From the NCBI RefSeq assembly GCF_020523985.1, contig NZ_JAIVKM010000001.1, positions 682,001-746,000 on the forward strand: a DNA stretch of 64,000 bases, given 5' to 3'. Both the position numbers and the translations under genes were made by a program. The DNA is from Mangrovibacter yixingensis. Its GTDB lineage: Bacteria > Pseudomonadota > Gammaproteobacteria > Enterobacterales > Enterobacteriaceae. The first letter of the stretch is position 1. Every line of letters starts with the position of its first letter. The notes under the pieces are model-generated. The model did not search any database. It saw only the letters and a list, made by a program, of their open reading frames with translations, and was not told the DNA's origin. Below are positions 1 through 9,119 of this stretch, one piece after another.

Positions 1-53
1 CTGAGCGATCACCTTTAATACAGTGGCAGTTACACAGAATTACTGACAGGCTC

Positions 54-869
54 TCAAAAGTATTTCTTAAGCAGGTCAGCAATACCTGTTTGAGTATTAT
101 CACCAATCACCATATCAGCACAGGCTTTAAGTTCTTCTACTGAATTCCCCATAGCCACACCAAGCCCGGCACTTTGCAACATACTCAGGTCGTTATGGTT
201 ATCACCAAAAGCAATCACCTGGTTCATTGATAAACCCTGAGATTCCACCCACTGTGCCAGGCGTTTCCCTTTACTGTTTCCGGTCTGCGCAACATCAACC
301 TGATCATGCCAGGACCACTCACAGGTAAGGCCCAGCTCCTGTTCAACCACTGCGGTAAATTGTTGCAGGCGGGGAATGTTGTCATCTGTCAGGGCGAACT
401 TCCATATGGAATCACACTGGTCTACTTCCTGCTCTAAAGAAGCAACATGCAAAAATACCGGGCGTTGTTCTTCTGGTAACGTACTGGCCCATTTCCGGGT
501 ACGCTCAACATGCCCAACATCATGCTGATACAACATAGCATCATCGACATACATCAGCCCGTGTACCTGGTGTTGCGCCAGTAACTTCACCACAGCATGA
601 GCCTGCTGGTGGGAGAGTGGGTCGGATGAAAGCACTTTTTTTGCATGATAATCATACAAATAAGTGCCATTACAGCAGATGGCAGGTGTATCAAGGTTCA
701 GAGCCTGATAAAAAGGATGTATAGCAACGTGATGGCGCCCCGTCACAATCAAAACCTGGTAACCTGCCTGTTTTGCTTTTTGCAGTGCAGCAAGGGATTC
801 AGGCAAGATGGTTTTTTGTGGCGTCAGTAAAGTGCCATCTAAATCAAGTGCAATAACACGATAAGTCAT
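54..869 (-). CDS. ybhA: HAD-family pyridoxal phosphate / sugar phosphatase
   Basis: A cytosolic HAD-superfamily phosphatase of the Cof type (subfamily IIB). The E. coli homologue YbhA dephosphorylates pyridoxal 5'-phosphate and some sugar phosphates. The N-terminal motif DLDGT supplies the nucleophile and acid Asp (D9, D11), VTGR near residue 43 is motif II, and GDNHND near residue 222 is the metal-binding motif IV; the cap domain lies between. Its 271 residues compare with 272 in E. coli. It is divergent from pgl. In K-12 it sits beside modABC, so the 53 bases before its stop are probably the modC-ybhA gap; nothing is recognisable there. The family assignment is firm; the preferred substrate is known only from the homologue. 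Confidence 0.93.
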   Translation of the reverse strand: MTYRVIALDLDGTLLTPQKTILPESLAALQKAKQAGYQVLIVTGRHHVAIHPFYQALNLDTPAICCNGTYLYDYHAKKVLSSDPLSHQQAHAVVKLLAQHQVHGLMYVDDAMLYQHDVGHVERTRKWASTLPEEQRPVFLHVASLEQEVDQCDSIWKFALTDDNIPRLQQFTAVVEQELGLTCEWSWHDQVDVAQTGNSKGKRLAQWVESQGLSMNQVIAFGDNHNDLSMLQSAGLGVAMGNSVEELKACADMVIGDNTQTGIADLLKKYF

Positions 870-1010
870 TTAAGGTTCCATTACGAAAGGGTCTGGTTCG
901 ATGGTACACCGTTGGCGCCAACAGGAAAACTCCCGGCGCCACTTGAACCGGGTACTGTCGGCGGCCCTTCAGCCCGTTGCTACCAGGCTACCGTGATAAC
1001 AGGAGTATTC

Positions 1011-2006
1011 ATGAAACAAATCGTCTATACCGCCAGTCCTGAAAGCCAGCAAATCCATGTATGGCAGCTTGATGCCAGCGGTGAGCTGACCTTGCGGCAA
1101 GTTGTGGATGTCGCAGGCCAGGTTCAGCCCCTGGTTATCAGCCCGGACAAGCGTTTTCTGTATGCCGGTGTACGCCCTGAATTCAGGGTTATCGCCTGGC
1201 ATATCTCACCAGAAGACGGCACATTATCCGATGCCGGCCATGCTGCTTTACCGGGCAGCCCTACGCATATCTCAACCGACCACACCGGGCGTTTCTTATT
1301 CTGTGGCTCTTATAATGGTGGTTGTGTCAGTGTCACCCCGCTGAACGACGGCCTGCCGGGGGAAGTGGTCGAAGTGATTGAAGGCCTGGAAGGGTGCCAT
1401 TCCGCCAATATCAGCCCGGATAATAAAACCTTGTGGGTTCCGGCATTAAAACAGGATCGCATCTGCCTGTTTACCCTGGAAGAGAGCGGAAAGTTAACAC
1501 CGCAAAAACCGGCAGAAGTCACTACGGTGGAAGGGGCCGGACCACGCCATATGGCATTTCACCCCGGCGGGAAATTCGCCTACAGCGTGAATGAGCTTAA
1601 TGGCACCGTCAATGTTTGGGCGCTGAGTGACCCACACAACCAAATCGCCTGTGTGCAGACCATTGATATGATGCCGTCCGATTTCACCGACACCCGCTGG
1701 GCGGCAGATCTTCACATTACACCTGACGGCAGGCATTTATATGCCTGCGACAGAACCTCCAGCCTGTTAACCATTTTCACTGTTTCGGAAGATGGCAGCG
1801 TACTGGCGCTGGAAGGCTTCCAGCCAACAGAGACACAACCGCGTGGGTTCAATATAGATAACAGCGGCAAGTATCTGATTGCGGCAGGCCAGAAATCGCA
1901 CCATATCTCGGTTTATGAAATTAAAGGCGAGCAAGGTTTGCTGGAAGAAAAAGGGCGTTATGCCACCGGCCAGGGGCCAATGTGGGTGGTGGTGAATACG
2001 TTATAA
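1011..2006 (+). CDS. pgl: 6-phosphogluconolactonase
   Basis: Hydrolyses 6-phosphogluconolactone to 6-phosphogluconate, the second step of the oxidative pentose phosphate pathway, in the cytosol. The protein is a seven-bladed beta-propeller of the YbhE type, unrelated to the devB-type lactonase. An open frame extends upstream to 912, but the ATG at 1011 follows AGGAG at 1001-1005 and gives 331 residues starting [15 protein letters not shown], exactly the E. coli length. Repeated DxxGRFLF / [11 protein letters not shown] strands mark the blades. It runs alone between divergent ybhA and convergent ybhC and ends in a strong shared terminator. In K-12 ybhD-ybhJ lie between pgl and ybhC; they are absent here. 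Confidence 0.95.
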   Translation: MKQIVYTASPESQQIHVWQLDASGELTLRQVVDVAGQVQPLVISPDKRFLYAGVRPEFRVIAWHISPEDGTLSDAGHAALPGSPTHISTDHTGRFLFCGSYNGGCVSVTPLNDGLPGEVVEVIEGLEGCHSANISPDNKTLWVPALKQDRICLFTLEESGKLTPQKPAEVTTVEGAGPRHMAFHPGGKFAYSVNELNGTVNVWALSDPHNQIACVQTIDMMPSDFTDTRWAADLHITPDGRHLYACDRTSSLLTIFTVSEDGSVLALEGFQPTETQPRGFNIDNSGKYLIAAGQKSHHISVYEIKGEQGLLEEKGRYATGQGPMWVVVNTL

Positions 2007-2054
2007 AAACGGGTAACGATGTGTGCCATTGAATGTGTCACATCCCGCTAAAAT

Positions 2055-2090
2055 AAAAACGCCGCAGAAATAACTCTGCGGCGTTTTTTT
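2055..2090. terminator. Bidirectional intrinsic terminator between pgl and ybhC
   Basis: Inverted repeat CGCCGCAGA (2060-2068) / TCTGCGGCG (2075-2083) with a six-base loop. It is followed by seven T on the plus strand and preceded by five A, so it can terminate pgl rightward and ybhC leftward. Confidence 0.9.
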
Positions 2091-2107
2091 CAGGCTAATT
2101 GGGTAGT

Positions 2108-3412
2108 TTACTTGTTGGTATTAAAAACCACTTTGCTGCCTAACCCACGGTTGTTGAATTCCCACATACGGTTGAAATTCACATCGTTCAGGTCGCGAAC
2201 CCATTTTTTATCCTGTTCGCTGCCAGTATTCCCGGCAAACGGGCGTTGGGAGTCTTTGGCTGCACCCCATGGCTGTGCGATGTTAAACCCGGCGTTAATC
2301 ACGCTGTCGCGGATCACTACCTGGCCGTTGGCACTTTGCCCCGGAACATAACCATTTTCGGCACCTAAATCCCACGCGCGGCCAAGTTGAGCCACACCTT
2401 CGCCAGCAGCGTTGAATTCGCTGTTAACCGCCAGGAAGCCATAGTAGATGTTAGGCAGGGTTGCTGGTGCGAACACATAACCTTCTTTCTGAGTGCGGCT
2501 GTTCACCACATTGAAACGAGTGTGTTCAAACACCACAGCACCACGGCCAGAAACCAGGTCAACATCCCCTTCGATATAACTGTTGGTTACCAGTGTGCGA
2601 GGCTGGCCGGTGGTCATCATCCGGTTATTCACATCACTGTTAGTCACAAAGAAGGTGTTCTGGCGGCCAAGAATGTTCACATTGTTAATCTGAACCTGGT
2701 CGCCATCGCTGCGTAATGCCACCGCTTCGTGATTACCGGCATCCACACTGTCACCCAGGGTGTTCTGAATGGTCAGGTTCTGCAATTGCAGACCACTGTT
2801 TTGCGACCACACAGCAGCAGAACACATAATCCCCATATCTGCACCACGCTGATTCAGGCAGTTCTGGTACATGTACCATGCAGATTTGCCGGGCATAAAC
2901 TGCCCTGCCGGGTTAAGGGTTTTACGCCAGGTTGCTTTGTCCATCCGCGCATCTAACGCCAGGCCAATTTTAACATCGCCAGGCTGGCTGCCAGTGCCGT
3001 ACAGCGTCAGGCTGCCAGGTGCTGCGGGAATATAGACTGCTTCCTGGTAATCGCCGGGCATAATCGCGATATACAAACGGCGGCTGGAGTGACGGGCCAT
3101 TGCTGCATCAACCGCAGATTGAATGGTGTTCTGTGTCACACCTGGCGTACCGGCTGGCCCAACCACAAAATCAGCCTGAGCAGGTAAGGTAATACCGGTG
3201 GGTTTCCAGGGCTGAGCACTGGGCGTCATGCTGGAAAAATAGCGCGAAGGCACAAAGTTTTGTGCTTCATCTGTAGACAGTACCGGGCGTGACTGGCTTC
3301 CCGGCGCAACCTGTTCTGACGGACGGTCCTGAGGTGGAACGGATTTACATGCCGTTAAAGTCAGGCCGAAGGCAAGAGCCAGTGCCAGGCGAGAAACCGA
3401 AAGAGTGTTCAA
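2108..3412 (-). CDS. ybhC: Outer-membrane lipoprotein of the pectinesterase family
   Basis: A lipoprotein with a pectin-methylesterase-like right-handed beta-helix. The open frame reaches 3523, but the likely start is TTG at 3412, preceded by AAGGAG, giving 434 residues that begin MNTLSVSRLALALAFG, like the 427-residue E. coli YbhC. The signal peptide ends in the lipobox LTAC with lipidated Cys22. GDVDLVSGRGAVVF near residue 300 corresponds to the pectinesterase motif with an active-site Asp. The E. coli protein is outer-membrane associated and its physiological substrate is not settled, so pectin should not be assumed. It is followed by the terminator shared with pgl. An unusual TTG start may keep expression low. 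Confidence 0.9.
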   Translation of the reverse strand: MNTLSVSRLALALAFGLTLTACKSVPPQDRPSEQVAPGSQSRPVLSTDEAQNFVPSRYFSSMTPSAQPWKPTGITLPAQADFVVGPAGTPGVTQNTIQSAVDAAMARHSSRRLYIAIMPGDYQEAVYIPAAPGSLTLYGTGSQPGDVKIGLALDARMDKATWRKTLNPAGQFMPGKSAWYMYQNCLNQRGADMGIMCSAAVWSQNSGLQLQNLTIQNTLGDSVDAGNHEAVALRSDGDQVQINNVNILGRQNTFFVTNSDVNNRMMTTGQPRTLVTNSYIEGDVDLVSGRGAVVFEHTRFNVVNSRTQKEGYVFAPATLPNIYYGFLAVNSEFNAAGEGVAQLGRAWDLGAENGYVPGQSANGQVVIRDSVINAGFNIAQPWGAAKDSQRPFAGNTGSEQDKKWVRDLNDVNFNRMWEFNNRGLGSKVVFNTNK

Positions 3413-3525
3413 GGGTTGCTCCTTGCTTAGCAAAAAAAGAGAACGATTCAGTAAAGTTTGCTTTTTTATACTAAGTTGAGCAAAACAGGAAGCCGATTTA
3501 TGTATCGGCCCCCAAAAAAGCATAT

Positions 3526-4002
3526 TCAGCGGTACATTGCGGTCAGTGTGGCATTCCCTAAGGTATGAAAATGCACATTAAAGCCAACCATGGCACCGCT
3601 GGATTGTGTATCAACATCTATCTGTTCTACATCCAGTGCATGCACCGTGAAAATATAGCGGTGGCGTTCACCGGCAGGCGGCGCTGCACCACCATACTGG
3701 CTATTACCAAAATCAGTACGTGTCTGTAATGCTTTACCAGGCAGTGGGGCAATACCAGAACCTGCGCCCCGAGGTAATTCACGGGCATCTGCAGGGATAT
3801 TGGCAACAACCCAGTGCCACCAACCAGAGCCTGTCGGCGCATCAGGGTCATAACAGGTGACAACAAAACTTTTGGTGCCTTCCGGGGCATCATCCCAGGC
3901 GAGGTGAGGGGAGATGTTATCCCCCTGGTAACCCATGCCGTTAAAAACATGGTGGTCAGGCAGCGTCTGCCCTTCCTGAAAATCCTTGCTGAAGAGTTTC
4001 AT
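3526..4002 (-). CDS. ybhB: Raf-kinase-inhibitor-like (PEBP family) protein
   Basis: A small cytosolic protein of the phosphatidylethanolamine-binding / RKIP family, 158 residues as in E. coli YbhB. The two ligand-pocket signatures are visible: DPDAPTGSGWWHW around residues 53-65 and the GERHRYIF segment near residue 118. Bacterial members bind anionic ligands in this pocket, but their cellular role is unknown; no enzyme activity should be inferred. It lies just upstream of ybhC and downstream of bioA on the same strand, with 59 bases separating it from the bioA stop. In E. coli it is also next to bioA and may be co-transcribed with it. The start ATG at 4002 follows GGGAGATATC, a reasonable ribosome site. 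Confidence 0.93.
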   Translation of the reverse strand: MKLFSKDFQEGQTLPDHHVFNGMGYQGDNISPHLAWDDAPEGTKSFVVTCYDPDAPTGSGWWHWVVANIPADARELPRGAGSGIAPLPGKALQTRTDFGNSQYGGAAPPAGERHRYIFTVHALDVEQIDVDTQSSGAMVGFNVHFHTLGNATLTAMYR

Positions 4003-4061
4003 GATATCTCCCGTAGTTGGTCGTCTGCCAAGTGTAGAGCATCTGCCAGAAGCGGGAAAAC

Positions 4062-5363
4062 TCAGCCGCCATTAATGTTAAATAGTGCTGGCTGCTCAAT
4101 GGCCTGGGCGGTGGCATGGGTAAGCCTGGCAAGTTCCTGTTCACTAATAACAAAGGGTGGCATCAGGTAGATTAACCGCCCGAATGGCCTTATCCAGACG
4201 CCTTCATCCACAAAGAAACGTTGTAATGCAGCCATGTTTACCGGGTGTACTGTTTCGACAACACCAATTGCCCCCAGCACTCTCACCTCTTTTACCAGTG
4301 CAGATTGTGCCAGTGGCTGTAACTGTATCCGTAACTGGTGTTCAATCTGCGCAACCTGTGTTTGCCACTCGCCACTTTCCAAAATACTCAGGCTGGCGCA
4401 GGCCGCGGCGCAGGCCAGTGGGTTCCCCATAAAGGTTGGGCCGTGCATAAAGCAGCCCGCTTCCCCATTACTGATAGTCTCGGCAATTTCCCGGCTGGCC
4501 AGCGTGGCTGACAGGGTCATCGTACCGCCAGTCAGCGCTTTCCCCAGGCACAGAATATCGGGGCTTATCTGTGCATGTTCACAGGCGAACAGTTTACCTG
4601 TGCGGCCAAAGCCGGTAGCAATTTCATCGGCAATCAGCAAAATACCTTCGCGGTCGCACATTTGCCGCACACGTTTAAGCCAGTTCGGGTGGTAGAACCG
4701 CATCCCACCAGCACCCTGAACCACTGGCTCAAGGATGATGGCGGCAATTTCGTTACGGTGTGCTGCCAGCAGCCGGGCAAAAGCAATAACGTCTGCCTCA
4801 TTCCATTCTTCGTCAAACCTTGTTTGCGGGGCGGGAGCAAAAAGATTCTCTGGCAGGTAGCCTTTCCACAGGCTGTGCATGGAGTTGTCCGGGTCACAGA
4901 CCGACATAGCGGCAAATGTATCACCGTGGTAACCGTGGCGGAAAGTCATAAACCGGCGGCGTTGCTGGCCTTTCGCCTGCCAGTATTGCAATGCCATTTT
5001 CATGGCAACTTCAACGGCCACCGAGCCCGAATCAGCCAGAAAAACACACTCCAGCCCATCCGGGGTCATCTCAACTAACTTGCGGCACAGTTCTATGGCA
5101 GGAGCATGAGTTATCCCGCCAAACATTACATGGGGCATGGCATCAATTTGCTGCTTCATCGCCTGCGTAATTTGTGGGTGGTTATAGCCATGAATTGCCG
5201 CCCACCATGAAGACATCCCGTCAACCAATTGCCTGCCGTCCGCAAGCGTTAAGGTACAACCTTGTGTACTGGCTACGGGGTAAACCGGCAACGGATGCGT
5301 CATCGACGTGTAAGGGTGCCAAATATGGCGCTGGTCGAAATCCAGACCATGTTGATCGATCAT
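4062..5363 (-). CDS. bioA: Adenosylmethionine-8-amino-7-oxononanoate aminotransferase
   Basis: A PLP-dependent class III aminotransferase converting KAPA to DAPA with S-adenosylmethionine as amino donor, the antepenultimate step of biotin synthesis. The PLP lysine lies in LGKALTGGTMTL near residue 275, and IADEIATGFGRTG gives the cofactor Asp. I place the start at ATG 5363 (433 residues, MIDQHGLDFDQRHIWHPY). An upstream in-frame ATG at 5378 would lie inside the BirA operator, whereas 5363 reproduces the E. coli layout in which bioA begins a few bases after the operator half-site GGTTTACAA. No good Shine-Dalgarno precedes either start. Divergent from bioBFCD and presumably repressed by the same BirA-bound operators. 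Confidence 0.95.
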   Translation of the reverse strand: MIDQHGLDFDQRHIWHPYTSMTHPLPVYPVASTQGCTLTLADGRQLVDGMSSWWAAIHGYNHPQITQAMKQQIDAMPHVMFGGITHAPAIELCRKLVEMTPDGLECVFLADSGSVAVEVAMKMALQYWQAKGQQRRRFMTFRHGYHGDTFAAMSVCDPDNSMHSLWKGYLPENLFAPAPQTRFDEEWNEADVIAFARLLAAHRNEIAAIILEPVVQGAGGMRFYHPNWLKRVRQMCDREGILLIADEIATGFGRTGKLFACEHAQISPDILCLGKALTGGTMTLSATLASREIAETISNGEAGCFMHGPTFMGNPLACAAACASLSILESGEWQTQVAQIEHQLRIQLQPLAQSALVKEVRVLGAIGVVETVHPVNMAALQRFFVDEGVWIRPFGRLIYLMPPFVISEQELARLTHATAQAIEQPALFNINGG

Positions 5364-5367
5364 GTTC

Positions 5368-5400
5368 TTGTAAACCATTTTAAAAAGATTTAGTTTACGA
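5368..5400. promoter_or_regulatory. BirA operator-like box 1 (bioA proximal)
   Basis: TTGTAAACC, then 15 bases, then AGTTTACGA. This matches the E. coli bioO half-sites TTGTAAACC / GGTTTACAA, with two mismatches in the right half. The box lies five bases from the bioA start codon and its spacer shares AAAAGATTTA with the E. coli operator. Confidence 0.85.
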
Positions 5401-5409
5401 CACTAAATC

Positions 5410-5443
5410 ATGTAAACCAAAAATAACAGATTTTAGTTTACAA
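5410..5443. promoter_or_regulatory. BirA operator-like box 2 (bioB proximal)
   Basis: ATGTAAACC, then 16 bases, then AGTTTACAA: a second dyad with the bioO half-site pattern, one mismatch per half. It lies 47 bases before the bioB start. E. coli has a single bio operator, so this is an extra copy by comparison. Confidence 0.8.
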
Positions 5444-5490
5444 CTATAAGCTCAAGCTTACCGCTCGTTTCACTTATTCTGGAGATGCCA

Positions 5491-6528
5491 GTGGCACATA
5501 CTCAACGTTGGACAATGTCGCAAGTTACCGCTCTGTTTGAAAAACCGCTTCTTGAACTTCTGTTCGAGGCGCAACAGGTACATCGCCAGCATTTTGATCC
5601 CCAGCAAGTCCAGGTGAGTACATTGCTGTCGATTAAAACCGGGGCCTGCCCGGAAGACTGTAAGTACTGCCCACAGAGCGCACGTTATAAAACCGGCCTT
5701 GAATCAGAGCGTTTGATGGAAGTGGAGCAGGTGCTGGCTTCTGCCGAAAAAGCAAAAGCAGCAGGCTCTGGCCGCTTCTGTATGGGGGCTGCATGGAAAA
5801 ACCCTCAGGACCGTGACATGCCCTACCTGGAACAAATGGTGAAAGGGGTTAAAGCGCTGGGCCTTGAAGCCTGTATGACACTCGGCACACTGAGTGGCAG
5901 CCAGGCACAACGGCTGGCGGATGCCGGGCTGGATTACTACAACCATAACCTGGACACCTCGCCGGAATTTTACGGCAACATTATTACCACCCGTACTTAC
6001 CAGGAGCGCCTTGATACTCTGGGCAAAGTACGCGATGCCGGTATTAAAGTGTGTTCAGGGGGAATAGTGGGGCTGGGGGAAAGCGTAAACGACCGTGCCA
6101 GCCTGTTGCTGCAACTGGCAAACCTGCCCACACCACCGGAAAGTGTACCGGTTAATATGCTGGTGAAAGTGAAAGGCACACCGCTGGCCGACAACGACGA
6201 TGTTGACCCTTTTGATTTTATCCGCACCATTGCGGTCGCCCGCATCATGATGCCTTCGTCCTGGGTCCGCTTATCCGCCGGGCGTGAACAAATGAATGAA
6301 CAAACCCAGGCCATGTGTTTTATGGCAGGAGCGAATTCTGTGTTCTATGGCTGCAAACTGCTCACTACGCCTAACCCGGAAGAAGACAAAGACCTGCAAC
6401 TGTTCCGCAAACTGGGGATCAACCCGCAAACCACGCACGTCAGCCATGGTGATAACGCCCAGGAAAGTGAATTAACGGAGCAGTTATTACATGCAGACAC
6501 CGAACAATTTTACAACGCCGCACTCTGA
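5491..6528 (+). CDS. bioB: Biotin synthase
   Basis: A radical-SAM enzyme that inserts sulfur into dethiobiotin to form biotin, using a [4Fe-4S] and a sacrificial [2Fe-2S] cluster. The CxxxCxxC motif appears as [13 protein letters not shown] with Cys53, 57 and 60 by the E. coli numbering; RLSAGREQM near residue 260 carries the [2Fe-2S] Arg ligand. The open frame begins at ATG 5485, but GGAG at 5481-5484 would overlap that codon. GTG 5491 is six bases downstream of it and gives 345 residues starting [12 protein letters not shown], matching E. coli MAHRPRWTLSQV. First gene of bioBFCD; its TGA overlaps the bioF ATG by one base. Controlled by the BirA boxes upstream. Confidence 0.96.
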   Translation: MAHTQRWTMSQVTALFEKPLLELLFEAQQVHRQHFDPQQVQVSTLLSIKTGACPEDCKYCPQSARYKTGLESERLMEVEQVLASAEKAKAAGSGRFCMGAAWKNPQDRDMPYLEQMVKGVKALGLEACMTLGTLSGSQAQRLADAGLDYYNHNLDTSPEFYGNIITTRTYQERLDTLGKVRDAGIKVCSGGIVGLGESVNDRASLLLQLANLPTPPESVPVNMLVKVKGTPLADNDDVDPFDFIRTIAVARIMMPSSWVRLSAGREQMNEQTQAMCFMAGANSVFYGCKLLTTPNPEEDKDLQLFRKLGINPQTTHVSHGDNAQESELTEQLLHADTEQFYNAAL

Positions 6529-7682
6529 TGAGCTGGCCGCAACGTATTGATAACGCGCTGTCAGCACGGCGCGAACAAGGCCTGTGGCGCACAAGGCAAG
6601 TGCGCCACCCAGGCACTGAACGCATGTTCTCCAATGGGCAGCAGCAGTGGCTTAACTTTGCCAGTAACGATTATTTAGGGATGAGCCAGCACCCTGCGGT
6701 TATCCGCGCCTGGCAAGCCGGTGCTGCACGCTATGGGGTGGGAAGTGGTGGCTCCGGCCATGTCACTGGCTATACCCGCGCCCATGCTGAGCTTGAAACG
6801 TCTCTGGCCGACTGGCTGGGCTACCCGCGCGCTTTACTGTTTATTTCTGGTTTCGCAGCCAACCATGCCGTGATAAGCGCGCTAATGCAGCAAGGCGACA
6901 GGCTACTGGCCGATAAGCTCAGCCATGCCTCGTTACTGGAAGCCGCCATGCAATCACCCGCCGTGTTGCGCCGTTTTGCACATAACGATGCCGGTTCACT
7001 GAGCCGCTTACTTGCTGGTGGGCACACCGGTGAGCAACTGGTGGTCACGGAAGGGGTGTTCAGTATGGATGGCGACCAGGCCCCGCTCCCCGAACTTGCA
7101 CAACTTACACAGCAGTCCGGTACCTGGCTGATGGTAGATGATGCCCACGGTATTGGTGTGTTGGGGGAAGGTGGCCGGGGAAGTTGCTGGCAGGCTGGTA
7201 TTCAGCCAGACATCCTGGTGGTGACTTTTGGTAAGGCGTTTGGTGCCAGCGGTGCTGCTGTGTTGTGCAGTGAAGCTGTTGCGGATTATCTGGTTCAGTT
7301 TGCCCGCCATCTGATTTACAGCACATCGCTTCCCCCTGCTCAGGCTGAAGCACTCAGTGCCGCGTTGGCCGTCATCCGTCACGCAGATGAATCACGGGAA
7401 ACCCTTCAGCGCCACATTGGGCATTTTCGGGCCGGGGCGGCAGGGCTGCCCTGGGCGCTGTGCGAGTCATCTACGGCGATTCAGCCACTCATCATTGGTG
7501 ATAATGCCCACGCGTTACACCTTGCACAGTGCCTGCGAGAGCAGGGCATTTGGGTGACGGCGATACGCCCGCCTACAGTACCGCCGGGCACGGCCCGTTT
7601 GCGTTTTACGTTGACGGCGGCTCACAAGCCAGAGGATATAGACCGCTTGCTGGAGGTGCTTTATGCCCTTGCCCGTGAATAA
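6528..7682 (+). CDS. bioF: 8-amino-7-oxononanoate synthase
   Basis: A PLP-dependent alpha-oxoamine synthase that condenses pimeloyl-ACP with L-alanine to KAPA, releasing CO2. Its 384 residues equal the E. coli length. [10 protein letters not shown] near residue 47, [15 protein letters not shown], the PLP-stacking region [20 protein letters not shown] (cofactor Asp) and the Schiff-base lysine in [10 protein letters not shown] near residue 236 are all present. The start ATG shares its A with the bioB stop (TGATG), implying translational coupling, and its end overlaps bioC by 20 bases. No sign of truncation. Second gene of the biotin operon. Confidence 0.96.
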   Translation: MSWPQRIDNALSARREQGLWRTRQVRHPGTERMFSNGQQQWLNFASNDYLGMSQHPAVIRAWQAGAARYGVGSGGSGHVTGYTRAHAELETSLADWLGYPRALLFISGFAANHAVISALMQQGDRLLADKLSHASLLEAAMQSPAVLRRFAHNDAGSLSRLLAGGHTGEQLVVTEGVFSMDGDQAPLPELAQLTQQSGTWLMVDDAHGIGVLGEGGRGSCWQAGIQPDILVVTFGKAFGASGAAVLCSEAVADYLVQFARHLIYSTSLPPAQAEALSAALAVIRHADESRETLQRHIGHFRAGAAGLPWALCESSTAIQPLIIGDNAHALHLAQCLREQGIWVTAIRPPTVPPGTARLRFTLTAAHKPEDIDRLLEVLYALARE

Positions 7683-8421
7683 AACAGCGGTAGCGGCAGC
7701 TTTTGGGCGTGCTGCTTCTGGTTACGACAAACATGCTCATTTTCAGCGTGAAAGCGGCCAGCAGCTTATTGCCATGCTGGGTGATGTATCACCTGCTCAG
7801 GTACTGGATGCCGGGTGTGGTACCGGCTGGTTCAGCCGTTACTGGAGCCAGCGTGGTGCAGCTGTTACCGGGCTGGATCTCTCGGTTGCCATGTTGGAGC
7901 AGGCAAGCCTGCAGAGCCCGGCAATAGAGTTCCTGTGTGGCGATATAGAAGCGTTGCCACTTTCGGATGCCTGTGTTGACCTCGCCTGGAGCAACCTTGC
8001 AATTCAGTGGTGCGCAGATTTACGCCAGGCGTTGAGTGAACTCTGCCGGGTAACCCGGGCCGGAGGGCATGTTGCATTCACAACACTGGCGGCGGGTTCT
8101 TTGTGTGAATTGCATCAGGCCTGGCAGGCGGTTGACCAGCGCAGCCATGGCAACCATTTTCTCCCCCAGCAAGCTATTGACGATGCCTGCCGGGGCTGGC
8201 AGTGCCAAATAAACACGGTCACTGTGCGTGAACGTTGGGTTGATGTGTTAAGCGCGATGCGTTCCCTGAAAGGAATTGGCGCCACGCATCTACACGCGGG
8301 GCGAGCGTCCACCACCTTAACCCGGCAACAACTTCAGGCGCTGTCACTGGCCTGGCCACAGGAAGCGGGTGAATACCTGTTAAGTTACCAATTAATTGTA
8401 GGAGTGATTACACGTGAGTAG
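7663..8421 (+). CDS. bioC: Malonyl-ACP O-methyltransferase
   Basis: A SAM-dependent methyltransferase that methylates the free carboxyl of malonyl-ACP, disguising it so that fatty-acid synthase can build the pimeloyl chain. 252 residues against 251 in E. coli. Motif I appears as [15 protein letters not shown] near residue 48, the acidic motif II as VTGLDLS, and SNLAIQWC near residue 110 is typical of Bio[19 protein letters not shown] near residue 190 is highly conserved in the family. The start ATG at 7663 follows GGAGGTGCTTT within bioF. Its stop lies inside a perfect 15-base tandem duplication that also contains the bioD start. The partner BioH is not encoded in this window. Confidence 0.95.
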   Translation: MPLPVNKTAVAAAFGRAASGYDKHAHFQRESGQQLIAMLGDVSPAQVLDAGCGTGWFSRYWSQRGAAVTGLDLSVAMLEQASLQSPAIEFLCGDIEALPLSDACVDLAWSNLAIQWCADLRQALSELCRVTRAGGHVAFTTLAAGSLCELHQAWQAVDQRSHGNHFLPQQAIDDACRGWQCQINTVTVRERWVDVLSAMRSLKGIGATHLHAGRASTTLTRQQLQALSLAWPQEAGEYLLSYQLIVGVITRE

Positions 8422-8435
8422 ATTACACGTGAGTA
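8406..8435. repeat. 15-bp tandem duplication at the bioC/bioD junction
   Basis: GATTACACGTGAGTA occurs at 8406-8420 and again, perfectly, at 8421-8435. The duplication spans the bioC stop and duplicates the bioD GTG start codon (8414 and 8429) in frame. Confidence 0.95.
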
Positions 8436-9109
8436 AACGTTGGTTTGTTACCGGTACGGATACGGAAGTCGGGAAAACCGTTGCCAGTTGTGCACTATTA
8501 CAGGCGGCAGCACAGCACGGGTTTAGTACTGCAGGCTACAAGCCTGTGGCATCAGGCAGCGAAACCACGCCGGAAGGAATACGTAACAGCGATGCGCTGG
8601 CACTGCAGCGCAACAGTACCGTACCGTTGGCCTATCATCAGGTAAACCCGTTGGTCTTCCTGGAAGCGACTTCGCCACACCTGGTCAGCCGGGATACCGG
8701 GCAACCCATTACTTTTACCGCAATATCTGCCGGGTTAGCTGCGCTGGAGCCCCTTGCCAACTGGGTACAAGTTGAAGGTGCTGGTGGCTGGTTTACACCA
8801 CTGAGTGAAGAAACAACGTTTGCAGGTTGGGTGGAAGAAGAGCAATTACCCGTGATTCTGGTTGTGGGGGTTAAGCTTGGGTGTATTAATCACGCCATGC
8901 TGACTTTACAGGCTATACGCCAGTCCGGGTTACCCGTCGCAGGCTGGATTGCTAATACAGTATTACCACCAGGGGCGCGTCATCTGGATTATCTGTCAAC
9001 ATTACGCCAGCGGCTCAATGTACCTTTTCTGGGGGAAATTCCTTTTTTGGAACATGCTGAAACACATACCAATCTTGGGCAGTATCTTGATATCACTGCC
9101 CTGATTTAG
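8414..9109 (+). CDS. bioD: ATP-dependent dethiobiotin synthetase
   Basis: Closes the ureido ring of DAPA with CO2 and ATP to give dethiobiotin. The P-loop is GTDTEVGKT near residue 14; the SGSETTPEG loop, VEGAGGWFTPL and ILVVGVKLGCINHA are standard for BioD. The frame opens at GTG 8414, nine bases after AGGAG (8400-8404), and gives 231 residues starting [11 protein letters not shown]. coli BioD starts MSKRYFV, which matches the second GTG at 8429. The first five residues therefore come from the 15-base tandem duplication, and the ribosome site is now better placed for the first GTG. The protein is otherwise complete and ends the operon just before the convergent ABC gene. Confidence 0.95.
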   Translation: MSRLHVSKRWFVTGTDTEVGKTVASCALLQAAAQHGFSTAGYKPVASGSETTPEGIRNSDALALQRNSTVPLAYHQVNPLVFLEATSPHLVSRDTGQPITFTAISAGLAALEPLANWVQVEGAGGWFTPLSEETTFAGWVEEEQLPVILVVGVKLGCINHAMLTLQAIRQSGLPVAGWIANTVLPPGARHLDYLSTLRQRLNVPFLGEIPFLEHAETHTNLGQYLDITALI

Positions 9110-9119
9110 TCTTGTGGCA

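Noticed and set aside
912-1010. N-terminal extension of pgl
   Set aside because: The ATG at 1011 has AGGAG at proper spacing and gives the exact family length.
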